Position numbers and translations under genes: made by a program. Shown one piece after another: positions 9,676 through 20,974 of a stretch of DNA of 64,000 nucleotides. Position 1 is the first letter of the stretch. Each line of letters opens with the position of its first letter. The notes under the pieces are model-generated. The model saw only the letters and a program-made list of their open reading frames with translations, did not search any database and was not told where the DNA came from. Location: the NCBI RefSeq assembly GCF_026262505.1, contig NC_067206.1, positions 38,267,660 through 38,331,659 of the forward strand, written 5' to 3'. Source of the DNA: Trichomonas vaginalis G3 (Eukaryota; Parabasalia; Trichomonadida; Trichomonadidae).

Positions 9676-9797
9676 AGAAAAATGTTTTTGTTCTTTTTCA
9701 ATATTTGAAAAGGGCTTAGAAAAAAAAGTAACTAAATATGTTTTAAATACTCCAAATATTTATATATGTATAAAAAAATATAAGATATTCAATAAAA

Positions 9798-9803
9798 ACG
9801 TGA
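9798..9803. other. Target-site duplication ACGTGA, left copy
   Basis: The six bases before the left terminus of Polinton 2 are ACGTGA, identical to 31162-31167 directly after the right terminus. Six-base duplications are the hallmark of Polinton integration. Confidence 0.93.
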
Positions 9804-9965
9804 AGTAGTATATGTTGAAGGGTTGTGTGACTTTTTTTGTAAACGTAAGAATTCATACAATATTGAACGATTTTGTATCATTTTTTTTAACATATGAAGT
9901 AAAAAATGTATGATTCTTACGGTTTTTATTCTTACGTTTTTGAATAAATCAAGATTTAAAAAATT
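9804..9965 (+). repeat. Polinton 2 left terminal inverted repeat (162 bp)
   Basis: I find no difference from the reverse complement of 31000-31161, including all homopolymer lengths. It contains three TTCTTACG/CGTAAGAA motifs (9844-9851, 9914-9921, 9929-9936), and a fourth lies just inside at 9969-9976. Confidence 0.95.
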
Positions 9966-10030
9966 GACTTCTTACGTAAAATTAAAACTAAGTTAAATTT
10001 ATTTTTTTTTTATTTTTTATTTTATAATAA

Positions 10031-11165
10031 ATGAGTATAACAACTAATTCATTGAAATCTTTAAAGTTCACTAATTCAGAATTAGAAAATATTTTAGAAA
10101 ATTTTGGAGACGGTTCTTATCCAACATATATGCAGAATGTGAAAGAGTTTTCCAGATTGTTGAATGAATTTAAATATAACGGACCAATTACTAAAAAGGC
10201 TATAATGAGATATTTATATCCCAAAAAAGTTGAAAAACAGGAGAATATTCCTCTTTATGGTCCAGAGGACCTGGGCTCAGAGAGCCTTGAAACACCTCCT
10301 GAATATTTTGAAGAAAAAATTAAACAAGATGAATATTATAACGATGAGATTGAGAAATTGGAACAATTAAGAAATGAAATAGATGAAAAATTAAGGAATT
10401 GAGAAATGCTGAGAATGAAGTAGAGGGTTTAATGAATATCCCAGCTTCAGAATCAGAAGTTCAAAAATCACATGAGGAAAGATATAAAAATTACTTTTTG
10501 GAATCTACTAAAAATTTATTAGATGGTGATATTGACGAAACACTTTCAGAAGAAGGCACAAAATTTATTCATAAACATAAGTTCAATTTATTGACAATGG
10601 AGATTATCCATGTATATTACTTTCACCTCCTCTTGATTCTGAAAAATTCAAAAAAGCACTGAAAAATGTAACATATGCAACTAATACGATTAAGAAAGAA
10701 GATCATGATATTTACACAAATTATTATTTAAATAAATGTACAGGTGTTGATAAAGTTTTTGATTTGTTAGATAAAATATCAAAAGAAACAATTGGTACAT
10801 ATAAAATTTTATGCGATTGTGGTTTCATTATTGAAGATACCAATAATGTTTCATATGAAAGAACAGCACCGAAGGAAGACGAAGTGGAAAGGTCTATACC
10901 ATTCGTTATTAAGAATATAAAAGATATGAAAACTTATAAACATTATATTTATTCATTTATTTCAGAAAAAATGGAAGCAACCCATAAAACATCATCTCAT
11001 CATTTTATAGCTATTCATACATTCCTTTTCAAAGTTGTGAAATTAAATAAGACAGGAATTAGATTTAATGTATCAGGGTACGCATTCTTGAGTAAATTAA
11101 AATGTATTCGTCACGTCGCAGATGATAAAAATTTATGTGTTCTTAATTCATTTTATGGGCTTTAA
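10031..11165 (+). pseudogene. Polinton 2 unknown protein (~375 residues), two frameshifts
   Basis: Begins at an ATG after a T-rich promoter block. The first frame (10031-10402, 123 residues) has Pro-rich and helical parts. Homogeneous-looking coding sequence continues in the next frame to about 10600 and in a third frame from about 10590 to 11165. Each shift needs only one base. The last part contains KLKCIRHVADDKN and CVLNSF, a cysteine-containing segment that I cannot assign. It is the first gene inside the left end, directly before PolB. It could be a polymerase accessory protein or a terminal-protein candidate, but no motif proves this. Confidence 0.45.
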
Positions 11166-11216
11166 AAAATAAACTTTATTTTTATTTATTTTTTTTTAAT
11201 TTTTATTCTTACATAA

Positions 11217-14200
11217 ATGAATAAAAATGGAACAGCTAAAATGAATGATAATCAAATAAGAGCCGAAGGTAGAAGGTTATTTAAACGCTTCTATAACATT
11301 CCTGATGGTGTTAATCCTAAAACTCGTAGAAGTTATTTAAATGAAGCCATAGATGCATATGAAGGATTTGACATTTCATCAGAAAGTGAGAGGTTAGCAA
11401 GAATGTTAAACGTTAATATTGATTTTTATTATTGTGACCCTCAACCAGAAGACGTAGACATTAACAAGGTAGACTTTCCATTAGTGGAATCAATAATGAT
11501 AGATCCAGAATTTGAAACAGTAAATATTTTATTAACACAGAGTCCATGTGGAAAACTTCACGCTGACAGAATTACAGACGTTGAAGCACTCACAGGATAT
11601 AAAGTTTCCCTTTTGCAAAGAAGAAGTATATTCTATCCGTGATGATCCAGAAAGGAAAAACCAAAGAAGATTTTTAAAACATTATGAGAAATGTAAAGAA
11701 AATAATGGAAGATTAATTCAAGACGTTCAATTGCAAAACACACAACAACCATATGCACCACATATCACGAAACAGAAGATATATCAATGGCTATTAGCAC
11801 ATAATTTGCAGGAATATTATAAACCAACAAGATATTATATTACTTTTGACTTCGAAACATTAGAGACTAAAGAAGAACTTCAACTTTCTGAATGTGCAAC
11901 TTTGAACGCTTACTTAAAACCATTTATGGTATCATCAACTGTCAAAATAAAGCCGCAAAGCGGTGAGGTCGTAGACCGTGATAAAACATTTACGAGGAAT
12001 TTTTGCTTAACATCAAGTGATTCGTTCATCTCTGATTGGATTGAATTTTTATTTTCAACCTGTTCATTAGTTGCTAAATCAAATATTGAACAATATGAAG
12101 AATTAATGAATACATTAAATGAGAAACAAAAGGAAGCAATGAAAGAGCTTTTAGATGAAGAATTTAATAAAGTGAATATCATTGGTTTTAATTCGGGAAA
12201 GTTTGATTTAAATTTAATTCTTCGTGATTTAAATACTGCAAAATGGAAGATAAAATCACTGCTGGGTTCATCTTCACAATTTAAGCAAATCATTGTAAAG
12301 AAAACAAACTGTCCATATGAATTAAGATTTATTGACATCAGAAATTATATAGCGGGTGGAACATTAGACCAATTCACTCAAGATTTCGGAAACAATAAAT
12401 CACGTGTTAAATCCTTTTTCCCTTATCAATTCATCACATGGGAAAATTACAAAGAAGAATTATATAAAGAGGAACCATTCACGAAAGATTCATTTTATTC
12501 AGCATTAACCCAAGAAACTATATCAGATAGTGATTATCAAATATATCTCAATGATGCTAAAAATTTTAAGAATAGATTAGAATATTTTATTCATTATTGC
12601 AATAAAGACGTTGAAATTATGATTGACCCAATTGATAAAATTATCGAAGAAACATTTGTTTATAAAATTGACATGCTTCATAATCTTTCTTTATCATCGA
12701 ATGCTTCAATGATTCGTTACGCGTTAGCATATAAGAACTTCAATCCTAACGAAACATATCCAGAAGAAGAAAATGTGGAATCAAGTTTTGAATTAACAAA
12801 AAAGTATTGGAAATATAAAATTGGATCATATAAGAAACAAGATGAAAAAGCAGAAAGGGATACTAAAAACAATGTTTCAATGGATGACTATCAATACTAT
12901 CACGATTTAATCCTTTCATCTAAATGCAAAATGTGTGGTAAAGCGTTTACATATGCTAATAAACCAACATTGGATAGAATCGATAATGAAAAACCACATA
13001 CCAAAGAAAATTGTCAGTTAATGTGTTGTTATTGCAATGTCGTAAAATCAAATAAAGATGAAGATGTTCAACGTTTAAGAATCAATTTAAGAAATTATGC
13101 ATTAAAAAATAATTTACCAATGACTTTAGATTCAGTTGAAGCTTATCACATTCTCCGTAATGGAATTACTGGTGGTCTATCAAATGTTCAACATCGTGTT
13201 AATCTTAAAGGAATCACGCACATTAATAAACTTTCATATAATCCAGAAACTAAAACTGTATCAAATGAGGACACCACCTACATTATGACTCATTTCGTTG
13301 GAGTCGACTTTAATTCATTATATCCTTCATCATTTTCATCTAATCCTCATGATTTCATTCAATATACTGACCATAAAATGTATATGCCGGGAAGATTGAA
13401 TGGTGTTATCATTTGTGATACAGCAACAAAGAAAGCAAAAGCACTGGGAATTATTAAGAAGAAAAATACTTTATTCGTGGCTGAAGTAAAGGGTCACATT
13501 GATGAAAAATACATTAATGATTACATAAACTTTTTACCGATAATAAGAAACTTAGATATTATCACAGATGAAAAAACAATTGGCAGTTTTATGTATAATT
13601 ACATGAAATCAAACAATCTACCAGTTGACCAGAAACAGAGAAAATTAACTCAGTTAGCATCAACACACAACCAATATCAACCATTTTCTTCTTATTATCT
13701 ATGGTATCTAATAGACAGATTTCATTTTATCATTGATGACATTCAATCAATTTTAACATTTACTAAAAACACTTGTTTTAATGAATTTGCGAATGAATTT
13801 ATGAACGAAAGACAAAAGGCTGAATTAGAAGGAAATAAAGGAAAAAGTTTATTTTGCAAGATTTCACTTAATGGATCATATGGTTACGATGCAATGAATA
13901 CACAAAATTACGCAAAGACTAAAATAATGAATGCACAGAAGGCACGCGTTGCATGTATGTCAAATAAGTTTAAAAACATAAGAGAAATAGGTGAAGATAC
14001 ATATCAAGTGATGCTTAAAGATAGATTTTATAGATGTGAAACATGTTTACAAGAGGCATTCTTCACTTTAGATAATAACGCAAATACTGGTATTTGGTTT
14101 TCATTTATGATTTTATGTATAAATGCTTGAATGTTAATCGTTTTCATTTCATTGAAGGTGATACTGATTCATCTTATTGGGCAATCGCTGGCGACCCAAA

Positions 14201-14687
14201 TCTTCCTAACACTCAAGCATTTCAAGCAATTGTTACTGATATAACATTTTTATGATAAAAACATTTTAAATTCGCACCATTTGATTTCTTCTGTTTTGAT
14301 GAGAAATTTAAACCTAAATTAAAGAATAAAGCTGAAGAAAAAGCACATGAGAAGAAGTTATTGGGTTTAGCAATTGAGAAACAAGGTGATAACATGGTTG
14401 CTTTATGTCCTAAGTGTTATACATCATTCAATGGTTCAATTGATGGAAGTGATTTTAAAAAGATTGCGCAAAAAATGAAAGGAGTTAGTTTACGACAAAA
14501 TAAACAATTAACACCTAAAAATTATTTGGATATAATAAATGATAAAGTGATATTTGATGGTCAGAATATTAATTTACAACTTAAAAACGGGGTAATGACT
14601 CGCTTAACAATTGGTAAGACTGCGTTAACAGGAGCACACACTAAGGCTGTATGTTGTGAAAATGGATGTTGTATGCCATTTATTTAA
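11217..14687 (+). pseudogene. Protein-primed type DNA polymerase B with HNH-like insert, frameshifted
   Basis: The start is the ATG at 11217; later apparent starts are internal. Order of features: an N-terminal domain with FKRFYNIPDGVN, a split Cys/His finger near 11610-11700 (PFCKEEV then HYEKC), exonuclease motif I FDFETLE (11848), HYCNKDVEI (about 12594), an HNH-like zinc insert (CKMC at 12925, LDRIDN, PHTKENC, CCYCN at about 13035), motif A VDFNSLYPS (13303), motif B CKISLNGSYG (13855), and motif C GDTDSS (about 14158). Frame changes occur near 11610, 14095-14110 and 14230-14270. The last piece, to 14687, contains a cysteine-rich end. It would replicate the element; this copy is broken before the catalytic motif C. 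Confidence 0.85.
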
Positions 14688-15670
14688 TGAAATGCCACAG
14701 AAGAGACAAAAGGAACCGTTAATGATGGCTTTGATTCTTGATCAAAGAGGCGGGCACCCTTAAAACATTGATTTTATTTTTATATAAATGAATAACGTAC
14801 ATTTAAAAAATTTAATTGATGATTTAATATTTAATCAAAATTTTCTTGATTATTATGATTTAAAAGCATATCTCCAAAAATATGATAACAATATAACGGG
14901 TGATGATATGGAATATTATTATCCATATTATAAAAATGAAATTTTGAAATATCATAATAAAATAATTTCTGAATTAAAGACAAAATTAAAAATAATGAAT
15001 ATTCAAAGGGAAAAATAAATCACAGCTTAAACAGTTGAAAGATTTCAAAAATAAAGTATTAACAGAAGAAGATATTGATGAATTATATAAATTATATAAT
15101 CCTGAGCCACAAAAACCAAAGGAACAAAAACAAATGGTACAAAACGCCCAGGTCCTTCAGACCATAAATGAAGCACAAGCTTTAATTTATGATTCATTAG
15201 TTAAACCATATTCAGCCCGACTTTTAAATGAAGATCAACTTTTGGAATTCATCCTTCAACATAAACTCGAAGCAGGAAAGTATATCAAACCTTTATATAC
15301 AGCATATTTAAAACAAATGAATAGAATACATCCAGAATTAATGAAGGAAGGAAATGAAATCCAAAATCAAAGCAGATAAAATTAAACCACTTGCAACACC
15401 AAAACCTCCAACGACAGTACCTCCTCCTCCTTCAGTTAATCCTTCATCATTCACTTTATTATATCCATTTCAAACATTAAAGAAGCAAAAAGATTTTAAA
15501 AAGGATTTCAAGATATTAAATAAACCAATTGACCCAAAAATTCAACCGTTAAAGGAAAAATTTAGTCGCCCTTCATTTGCATCATATCCATATTCATACG
15601 AAATCGATCATCTGGAATATTCAAAAGGAAAAGTTACTTATTTATTTGCCATTAACATTAACACTAGATA

Positions 15671-15698
15671 TAGGGTGTCCAAAGGTGCGTTTAGCACA
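15671..15698 (+). repeat. Mariner left terminal inverted repeat (28 bp)
   Basis: Pairs with the reverse complement of 16947-16974; the only difference is C versus T at position 18 of the repeat. Confidence 0.9.
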
Positions 15699-15812
15699 GC
15701 GCTCTATATGAGACTATTAAAGGAGATATATGCTGATTATAATATATAATAAAAAATATGAATATATGTATATGATGAGTATGTTGTATTTTGGCGCCAT
15801 GCCGGGATATAA

Positions 15813-16894
15813 ATGAATTTTGAGACAAGAGGCGGTTTCGCGGGAAATTTTGGCGGGATTTTTTTCATTTTTTTAATGAATCATAAAGAAAACATCCTCG
15901 CTCTTGCAAAAAAATGCAAAGACTGTAAAAAAATCTACGAGACATTGGTAAAATGCTTCGGTATGGATGCTCCTAGCTATTCCACTGTAACGTATCATGT
16001 TAGGATGTATCACTTCATGAACAAAAAAGGCGCCCATCATAAAAATTGACAAAAAATCGCCGGATCAAAGAAAAATCAAAGCAATTCTTCAAGCGCTAGA
16101 TGAAGACCCAAGAGCATCACTCAGAAGGATAGAGGAGATGACAAAGATACCACGTACAACAGTCAGTTATTATCTGCACAATTATTTGAACTACAAACTA
16201 GCGTATACACGTTGGGTTCCGCACAACCTTAATTCAGTTCAAAAAAAATCTAGAGTCCAATCTTCGAAAGAGCTCCTCTCTATATTGGGTGCGTATCAAT
16301 CCAAGAAGTTTCGCTTTTTAGTAACAGGGGACGAGTCTTGGTTTCAATATGCAACAGAAGCCAAAATCATGTGGATCCCGAAGGATGAAAATCCGCAAAC
16401 ATTCCCGAAGAAAAAAATTGACACACCAATGATGATGTTGTCGGTTTTTTGGGGGCGTGAATGGCATCATCGCAATTGATATTCTTCAAAAAACTAATAC
16501 GATGAATACTCAGTATCTAATTGACAATGTTCTTACTCAAATTATCAATTCTGATGAGTTTGAGAAATCCAAACAACAAAAACAAAAGTTTGCAATTCAT
16601 TTTGATAATTCAAGAGTTCACAAAAGTCATAAGGTAATGAATTACTTGGTGGAAAACAATGTCAAAGTTGTTCCAAACCCAATTTATTCACCTGATATTG
16701 CACCCTCTGACTTTTATTTATTCGGCACGCTAAAAAAGAGAGCTGAAGGACGCGAATTCGCGAGTCCAGATGATCTTGAAAATTTTGTAAGAGAGCAATT
16801 TGAGCAATTTTCTCATGATGATTTAAAGCGTGTCTTTCAAGCCTGGATCGATCGCTGCGAACGCGTGATTGAATCCAATGGTGATTATATTTAA
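15813..16894 (+). pseudogene. Mariner transposase with two +1 homopolymer shifts
   Basis: Three consecutive frames make one transposase. Frame 1 (15813-16049) is the start of the DNA-binding region and ends at a stop after HHKN. Frame 2 (about 16035-16479) contains a helix-turn-helix-like segment (RASLRRIEEMTKIPRTTVS) and the first catalytic Asp (VTGDESWFQY). Frame 3 (16457-16894) holds the second Asp (IHFDNSRVHKS) and the third (YSPDIAPSDFYLFG), with mariner-like spacing. Each shift corresponds to one extra base in a homopolymer: an A run near 16040 and the G run near 16451-16455. It would excise and insert the element by cut-and-paste at TA. As written it cannot make a full protein. Confidence 0.88.
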
Positions 16895-16946
16895 ATAAAC
16901 TTTATATATATGTAACTTGTTTATTTCTATTCGCAGTATTCAGGTT

Positions 16947-16974
16947 TGTGCTAAACACACCTTTGGACACCCTA
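16947..16974 (-). repeat. Mariner right terminal inverted repeat (28 bp)
   Basis: Reverse complement of the left repeat with one mismatch; followed by the TA duplication at 16975-16976. Confidence 0.9.
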
Positions 16975-17625
16975 TATTTATATTGCATTCCAGTGAAAGG
17001 GAAAACAGAACAGGAAACAAGAAGAGCTATTCAATACTTACTAGATCATGAAAGAGTAGATAATATCAGGGGTGATGGTGATAAAGGATTTCAGGCAATT
17101 ATGATTCATTATTTCCCACAAATTAATTTTTACTTCTCATCTTCTCCATATACGTTTCATAATAAAATAGTTGATGCGGTAATGAGAACTCCTAGAGATG
17201 CGTTAGGGGTTAACGGTCAGATATACTGGGATGGAAATCATGACTCCATCATACAACAGTTAGTATATTATTACAATAATACATGGCATAGAACTATAAA
17301 CATGAAACCAGTGGAAATGAAAAATGATATTTCAAAAGAATGGGAATATATTAGAAAACAAATGGAAAGGTTAAATGATGTTAAACGTGAACAAATTAAT
17401 TCGGGGCTCATGAATTTTAAACAAGGGGATAAAGTTTTGATTCATCTCGATTATGGAAAAACTGATAAATCAATGACAAAAAGAAGACGAAGATTTGACA
17501 CAATAGCTGAATTTGTTAGATATATTAACGGCAATGCATTAGTTGAAGTTGACAATAAATTAATAGAAATTCCGATTTATTTTATTACTCTATTATATTT
17601 AAATAATATTTAATTTTTTTTATTT

Positions 17626-17633
17626 CGTAAGAA
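17626..17633 (+). promoter_or_regulatory. CGTAAGAA start-site motif, also present in the terminal repeats
   Basis: CGTAAGAA abuts the ATG at 17634. The same octamer occurs three times in each terminal repeat and, with one spacer base, before the ATG of the gene starting at 30496. It may be an initiator-like element used by the Polinton. Confidence 0.4.
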
Positions 17634-17897
17634 ATGAGTGACAACAAAGCAGTCAAGAGTCCAGACGATGAATATAAAAAGAAACTAAATAGAATTAAAT
17701 CAAAAATATGCTATTACAAAAAGAAGCCGCAATGTGGTGGGGTTGAAAACGATAAAGAAATAATCGAAAAATTAGAAACTTACCGTTCAATCCTTAAACT
17801 GAGTGAAGCAAAAATAAAAGAATTTAATAGAATAAATAAATTGATTGGAAGAGATGAATTTAATAAAGATGAATTTTTAAACTCAATCCAAATTTAA
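17634..17897 (+). CDS. Small charged helical protein of Polinton 2
   Basis: An 87-residue ATG-initiated frame. It is rich in Lys, Glu and Ile with helical periodicity (IIEKLETYRSILKLSEAKIKEF), has one Cys near CYYKKKPQCGG, and shows no membrane span or known motif. It lies just after the integrase on the same strand, with the octamer CGTAAGAA touching its ATG. Its stop codon overlaps the stop codon of the convergent gene at 17894-18058 within a TTAA. Its function is unknown; it could be a DNA-binding or accessory protein. Confidence 0.5.
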   Translation: MSDNKAVKSPDDEYKKKLNRIKSKICYYKKKPQCGGVENDKEIIEKLETYRSILKLSEAKIKEFNRINKLIGRDEFNKDEFLNSIQI

Positions 17898-18058
17898 TTT
17901 TTATTCCTCTTTGACAACATCTCTCTTTCCATCATTACTGCATAACCGCATTTTCTCAGTTTTAGTGGTTTGTTATTTTTAGCAAGTTCTCGCATCATTT
18001 TTATCGTTTCCTCCCTTGTTATGATTCGTGGTAAATTTTGAGCTTGTGGGGTATCCAT
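17894..18058 (-). CDS. 54-residue basic protein, convergent with its neighbour
   Basis: Short ATG-initiated frame: MDTPQAQNLPRIITREE at the start, then a basic helix with KLRKCGYAVMMEREML. Support comes from the element's typical AT-rich start block (TTTTTATCATAA before ATG) and from the clean stop-to-stop contact with the gene at 17634-17897, a pattern repeated at two other places in this element. Too short for family assignment. A role is not known. Confidence 0.4.
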   Translation of the reverse strand: MDTPQAQNLPRIITREETIKMMRELAKNNKPLKLRKCGYAVMMEREMLSKRNKN

Positions 18059-18100
18059 TTATGATAAAAATAAAAATTTAAATTATGCCGTTCTAAAGTT

Positions 18101-18600
18101 TGAGACAACATGACATTTAGACAACAGTCCCGGAAATGATTTGTCATGACTTCATCGTAATGAGTGTAAATGACCCAAAAATAATGTTTTCATTAATGGA
18201 TTCAGGTTATTCAATAATGAATTATTTTTGAAGAACTGAAGGTGTCACTACGTCACCATGTGTCACTCGGTTATTTAACTTCTCTGAAAAAATGAGACAA
18301 CATGACATTTAGACAACACAGGAGGATTAATGAGGAAGGCACTTATGAATTATTTTTGAAGAACTGAAGGTGTCACTACGTCACCATGTGTCACTCGGTT
18401 ATTTAACTTCTCTGAAAAAATGAGACAACATGACATTTAGACAACACAGGAGGATTAATGAGGAAGGCACTTATGAATTATTTTTGAAGAACTGAAGGTG
18501 TCACTACGTCACCATGTGTCACTCGGTTATTTAACTTCTCTGAAAAATGAGACAACATGACATTTTGACAACACAGGAGGATTAATGAGGAAGGCAAAAA
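18101..18600. repeat. Left repeat array of the PrimPol cassette (128-bp units)
   Basis: Three tandem copies with a 128-bp period (unit starts at 18219, 18347 and 18475), preceded by a partial unit at 18101-18126. Each unit contains GTCAC iterons (TGTCACTACGTCACCATG, then TGTCAC). The units recur in opposite orientation at 20975-21720, on the other side of the PrimPol-helicase gene. Confidence 0.9.
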
Positions 18601-18617
18601 TAAATTCCAATCATACT

Positions 18618-20918
18618 TTATAAAGCTTCATTTACAGGTATTTCATCGTCAGTAAATGAATCCTCATTATCGTTTGGTTCAACCTGTTTATATAATCCTT
18701 TCATTTCTTCTTTCAAAACATAACACCATGTTTGTTTACCATCTATTCTTACCTGTTTCTTATCACATTTATCCCTAATGCTCATTTGGAAATTCTTGTC
18801 TTTCATGTCTGATGGTTTGCAGAATAGAGCTTTTTTACATGTCATACCTGCACTCAATTCATCATAATGTGTATTTATCCATACATCTAAAGGATTTGTT
18901 GATAACTCGATTAAATCTTGTTTGGCTTCAGTCATCGGAATGATTCGTACATTAAACGATGAAAGGTCATATTGCATAAAATATGTTAAAAGGTTATCAT
19001 AAAATTCCTTTGCATGAATCCATTAAATTCTTGAAGTAATCAAATTGACCCTTGAATTTACCATTAACCCTTAAAACTACGTATCTTCTGTCTCCAACTT
19101 CAATTTTGACAGGGTAGACGTTGTTAGTTACGAAAATGAAGTTTGCAACGTTCTGAGCAGTTCTTCTGGGTTGATTCTTTTCATTAATTCTAATCTCATT
19201 ATCCGTTATAATTGATTTCAAAGCGTTGAAGTTTGCAAGTCTGTCTTCACCTACATTCTTGAGTTCATTAAGTACAAGAAACATTTTATTTTCAACTACT
19301 GAGTTGAAATTATCCGTTAGCTCACTTATTTCAGTAATGTTTTTACATGAATAACCAGGGAGAAGTTCAGAAATAATATCTGTAAATCTGTTTTTACCTG
19401 TTCCCTGAAGTTCTTTCAAAATAATTGCTGTTTCATTCTTGATTCCAGGATGTTGAATCATTGATGCAATCCAGCCCAGAAGGTATTTATACACTTCATC
19501 GTTATTATCACAAATGGCTTCTTTAATGAAATCCATAAACATCTCAATTTTTGAGTAATCAGGCTTTTCGAGAATGTTGTATTTATAACCCTGAAACGTT
19601 GAGAAAACATCTGGAGAATCAGATTTAAAGCAAACACCCTTAACGGTTAATGAGGATAATTGATTTAGTAGTACATCCCATGCTGTTATTGTTTTACCTT
19701 CTTCTTTAAATAATTTAATCATTTTGAGTGACTCTTTCATGTTTGATTGAAGAACGAATGATATTTGATTCATTTTGTCGTGTATGTTGTAATCTTTCTG
19801 AATGAAATATTTGTTTCCACAATCTACAAAACGGATTACACGTGATAAATCCTCATTACTTCAGAACTGTTTTTATACTGATGATTTTCAGCCTTGCGTC
19901 TAATATCTGTTATCAAAAACGAGTCATCAAGTTTGATATCAAATGTTATTTTTGGCTTACGTAATAAAGGTAAAACATATTCATCATAATATTCCTTTTG
20001 ATAAAGTTTTAGAATCTTCACCAAAACAAATGGAGAAGTCATTAAATGTGCATATCTACTACGTGCTTTTTCAAAATTACTTTTTGCATTTTCTGTTAAA
20101 TTGCAGAAGTTATAAACGTTATCGTATGCTTCATTAATTAAATGATCCGGTAACGAATTAATAGCTTGAAACAGTGTGAATAATGTTATTTCTTTTTCTA
20201 AATTCATGTTTCCACCGTCATTATGTACTTCAAAATCACAGATGCCATCAACTATGCTCTGGGCAAGTTTATCGTCAATGTTTACATCTTTGTTTTCATT
20301 CATTATACTCTTTATTTCTTCATTCTTCTGTTCAACTCTTACCTTAATATTCAAATCATTTAATATATCGTTTACTGTTCTGTTAATGTTGAATCATAAC
20401 TTCCACGAATGAATGAGTATGTATTGATTGGTTCTGTTGCATTCTTGCGAACTCTTGAATTCAGCCATAACCACTAATGAACGCTTTGAATCATCATAGA
20501 AGTCATTATGTCAATATCATAATCATTGCAGAATAACATTTAATCATTCTGTTCGAGTGAATAGAAGAAATTAGTGTTGCAATAAATGTGAAGACCTCCT
20601 GATGCGGTTTTAACGATAACATCTTTATCCGAAAGTTTTGATAAAATTCTTTTCTAACTGTTTCTTTAAGTTCATCATTGTATGATTTATTGATATCAAC
20701 ATCTATAATCGTTAAATTTGAATTTTATTTACTAATAAAGCCATACCAGTTTTCCTTCCTCTTCCTCCATCGTGTTTGAGGTAGTTATGTAAATCAATCT
20801 TGTTTTCACCAATTCTTTCGTTGAGGGTTTTAGTTTCTGCCACAACTAATTCCTCAGCTAATGAATCAATAACTTTTTCATCAGAAACGATATAGTTGCT
20901 GTTGTTTGTTGCTGTCAT
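18618..20918 (-). pseudogene. PrimPol (AEP primase) - D5-like SF3 helicase, several frameshifts
   Basis: One gene read in pieces from the ATG at 20918. Residues near 20711-20686 give TIIDVDINK (AEP hDhD motif) and near 20609-20590 TASGGLHIYC (the SGGLH motif), typical of archaeo-eukaryotic primases of PrimPol type. After the linker piece 20354-19836 comes the SF3 ATPase (about 19850-18997): Walker A ELQGTGKNRF, Walker B-like MFLVLNELKN, and the sensor motif FIFVTNN. The C-terminal piece 18977-18618 has FNVRIIPMTEAKQDLIE, characteristic of D5/DUF5906 proteins. Shifts occur near 20712, between 20700 and 20360 (several), near 19850 and near 18985. The intact form would be about 760 residues and would prime and unwind DNA. 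It is flanked by inverted repeat arrays. Confidence 0.85.
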
Positions 20919-20974
20919 TTATATAGGAATAAAAAAATAAAAATAATTTTAAAACTAACTTTATTTTTGGGCTG

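Larger units (their letters stand above)
15671..16974 (+). mobile_element. Mariner-family transposon (Tvmar-like), 1304 bp
   Basis: Bounded by 28-bp terminal inverted repeats with a single mismatch (TAGGGTGTCCAAAGGTG at the outer part) and flanked by TA on both sides (15669-15670 and 16975-16976). The enclosed transposase has the DDxD motifs of mariner. It is nested inside the Polinton integrase gene. Similarity in type to the Tvmar elements of Trichomonas is from general knowledge. Confidence 0.93.
14788..17613 (+). pseudogene. Polinton rve-type integrase split by a mariner element
   Basis: Coding segments run from 14788 to 15018, about 15005 to 15379, 15354 to 15670, then resume at 16975 to 17613 beyond the inserted mariner. 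The small frame at 14788 may be a separate gene. Retroviral-integrase features: first Asp in YEIDHLEYSKG (about 15600), second Asp in IRGDGDKGFQ (about 17070), then SSPYTFHNKIVDAVMRT (about 17140-17190), where the third acidic position appears to be Asp rather than Glu. A C-terminal SH3/chromo-like tail follows (KQGDKVLIHLDYG). The two halves are in register once the 1304 bp and one TA are discounted. It would integrate the Polinton; here it is disrupted by the insertion and by small shifts. Confidence 0.8.

Noticed and set aside
11910-12338. A minus-strand frame inside PolB
   Set aside because: It lies opposite conserved exonuclease-domain coding sequence and has no motif.
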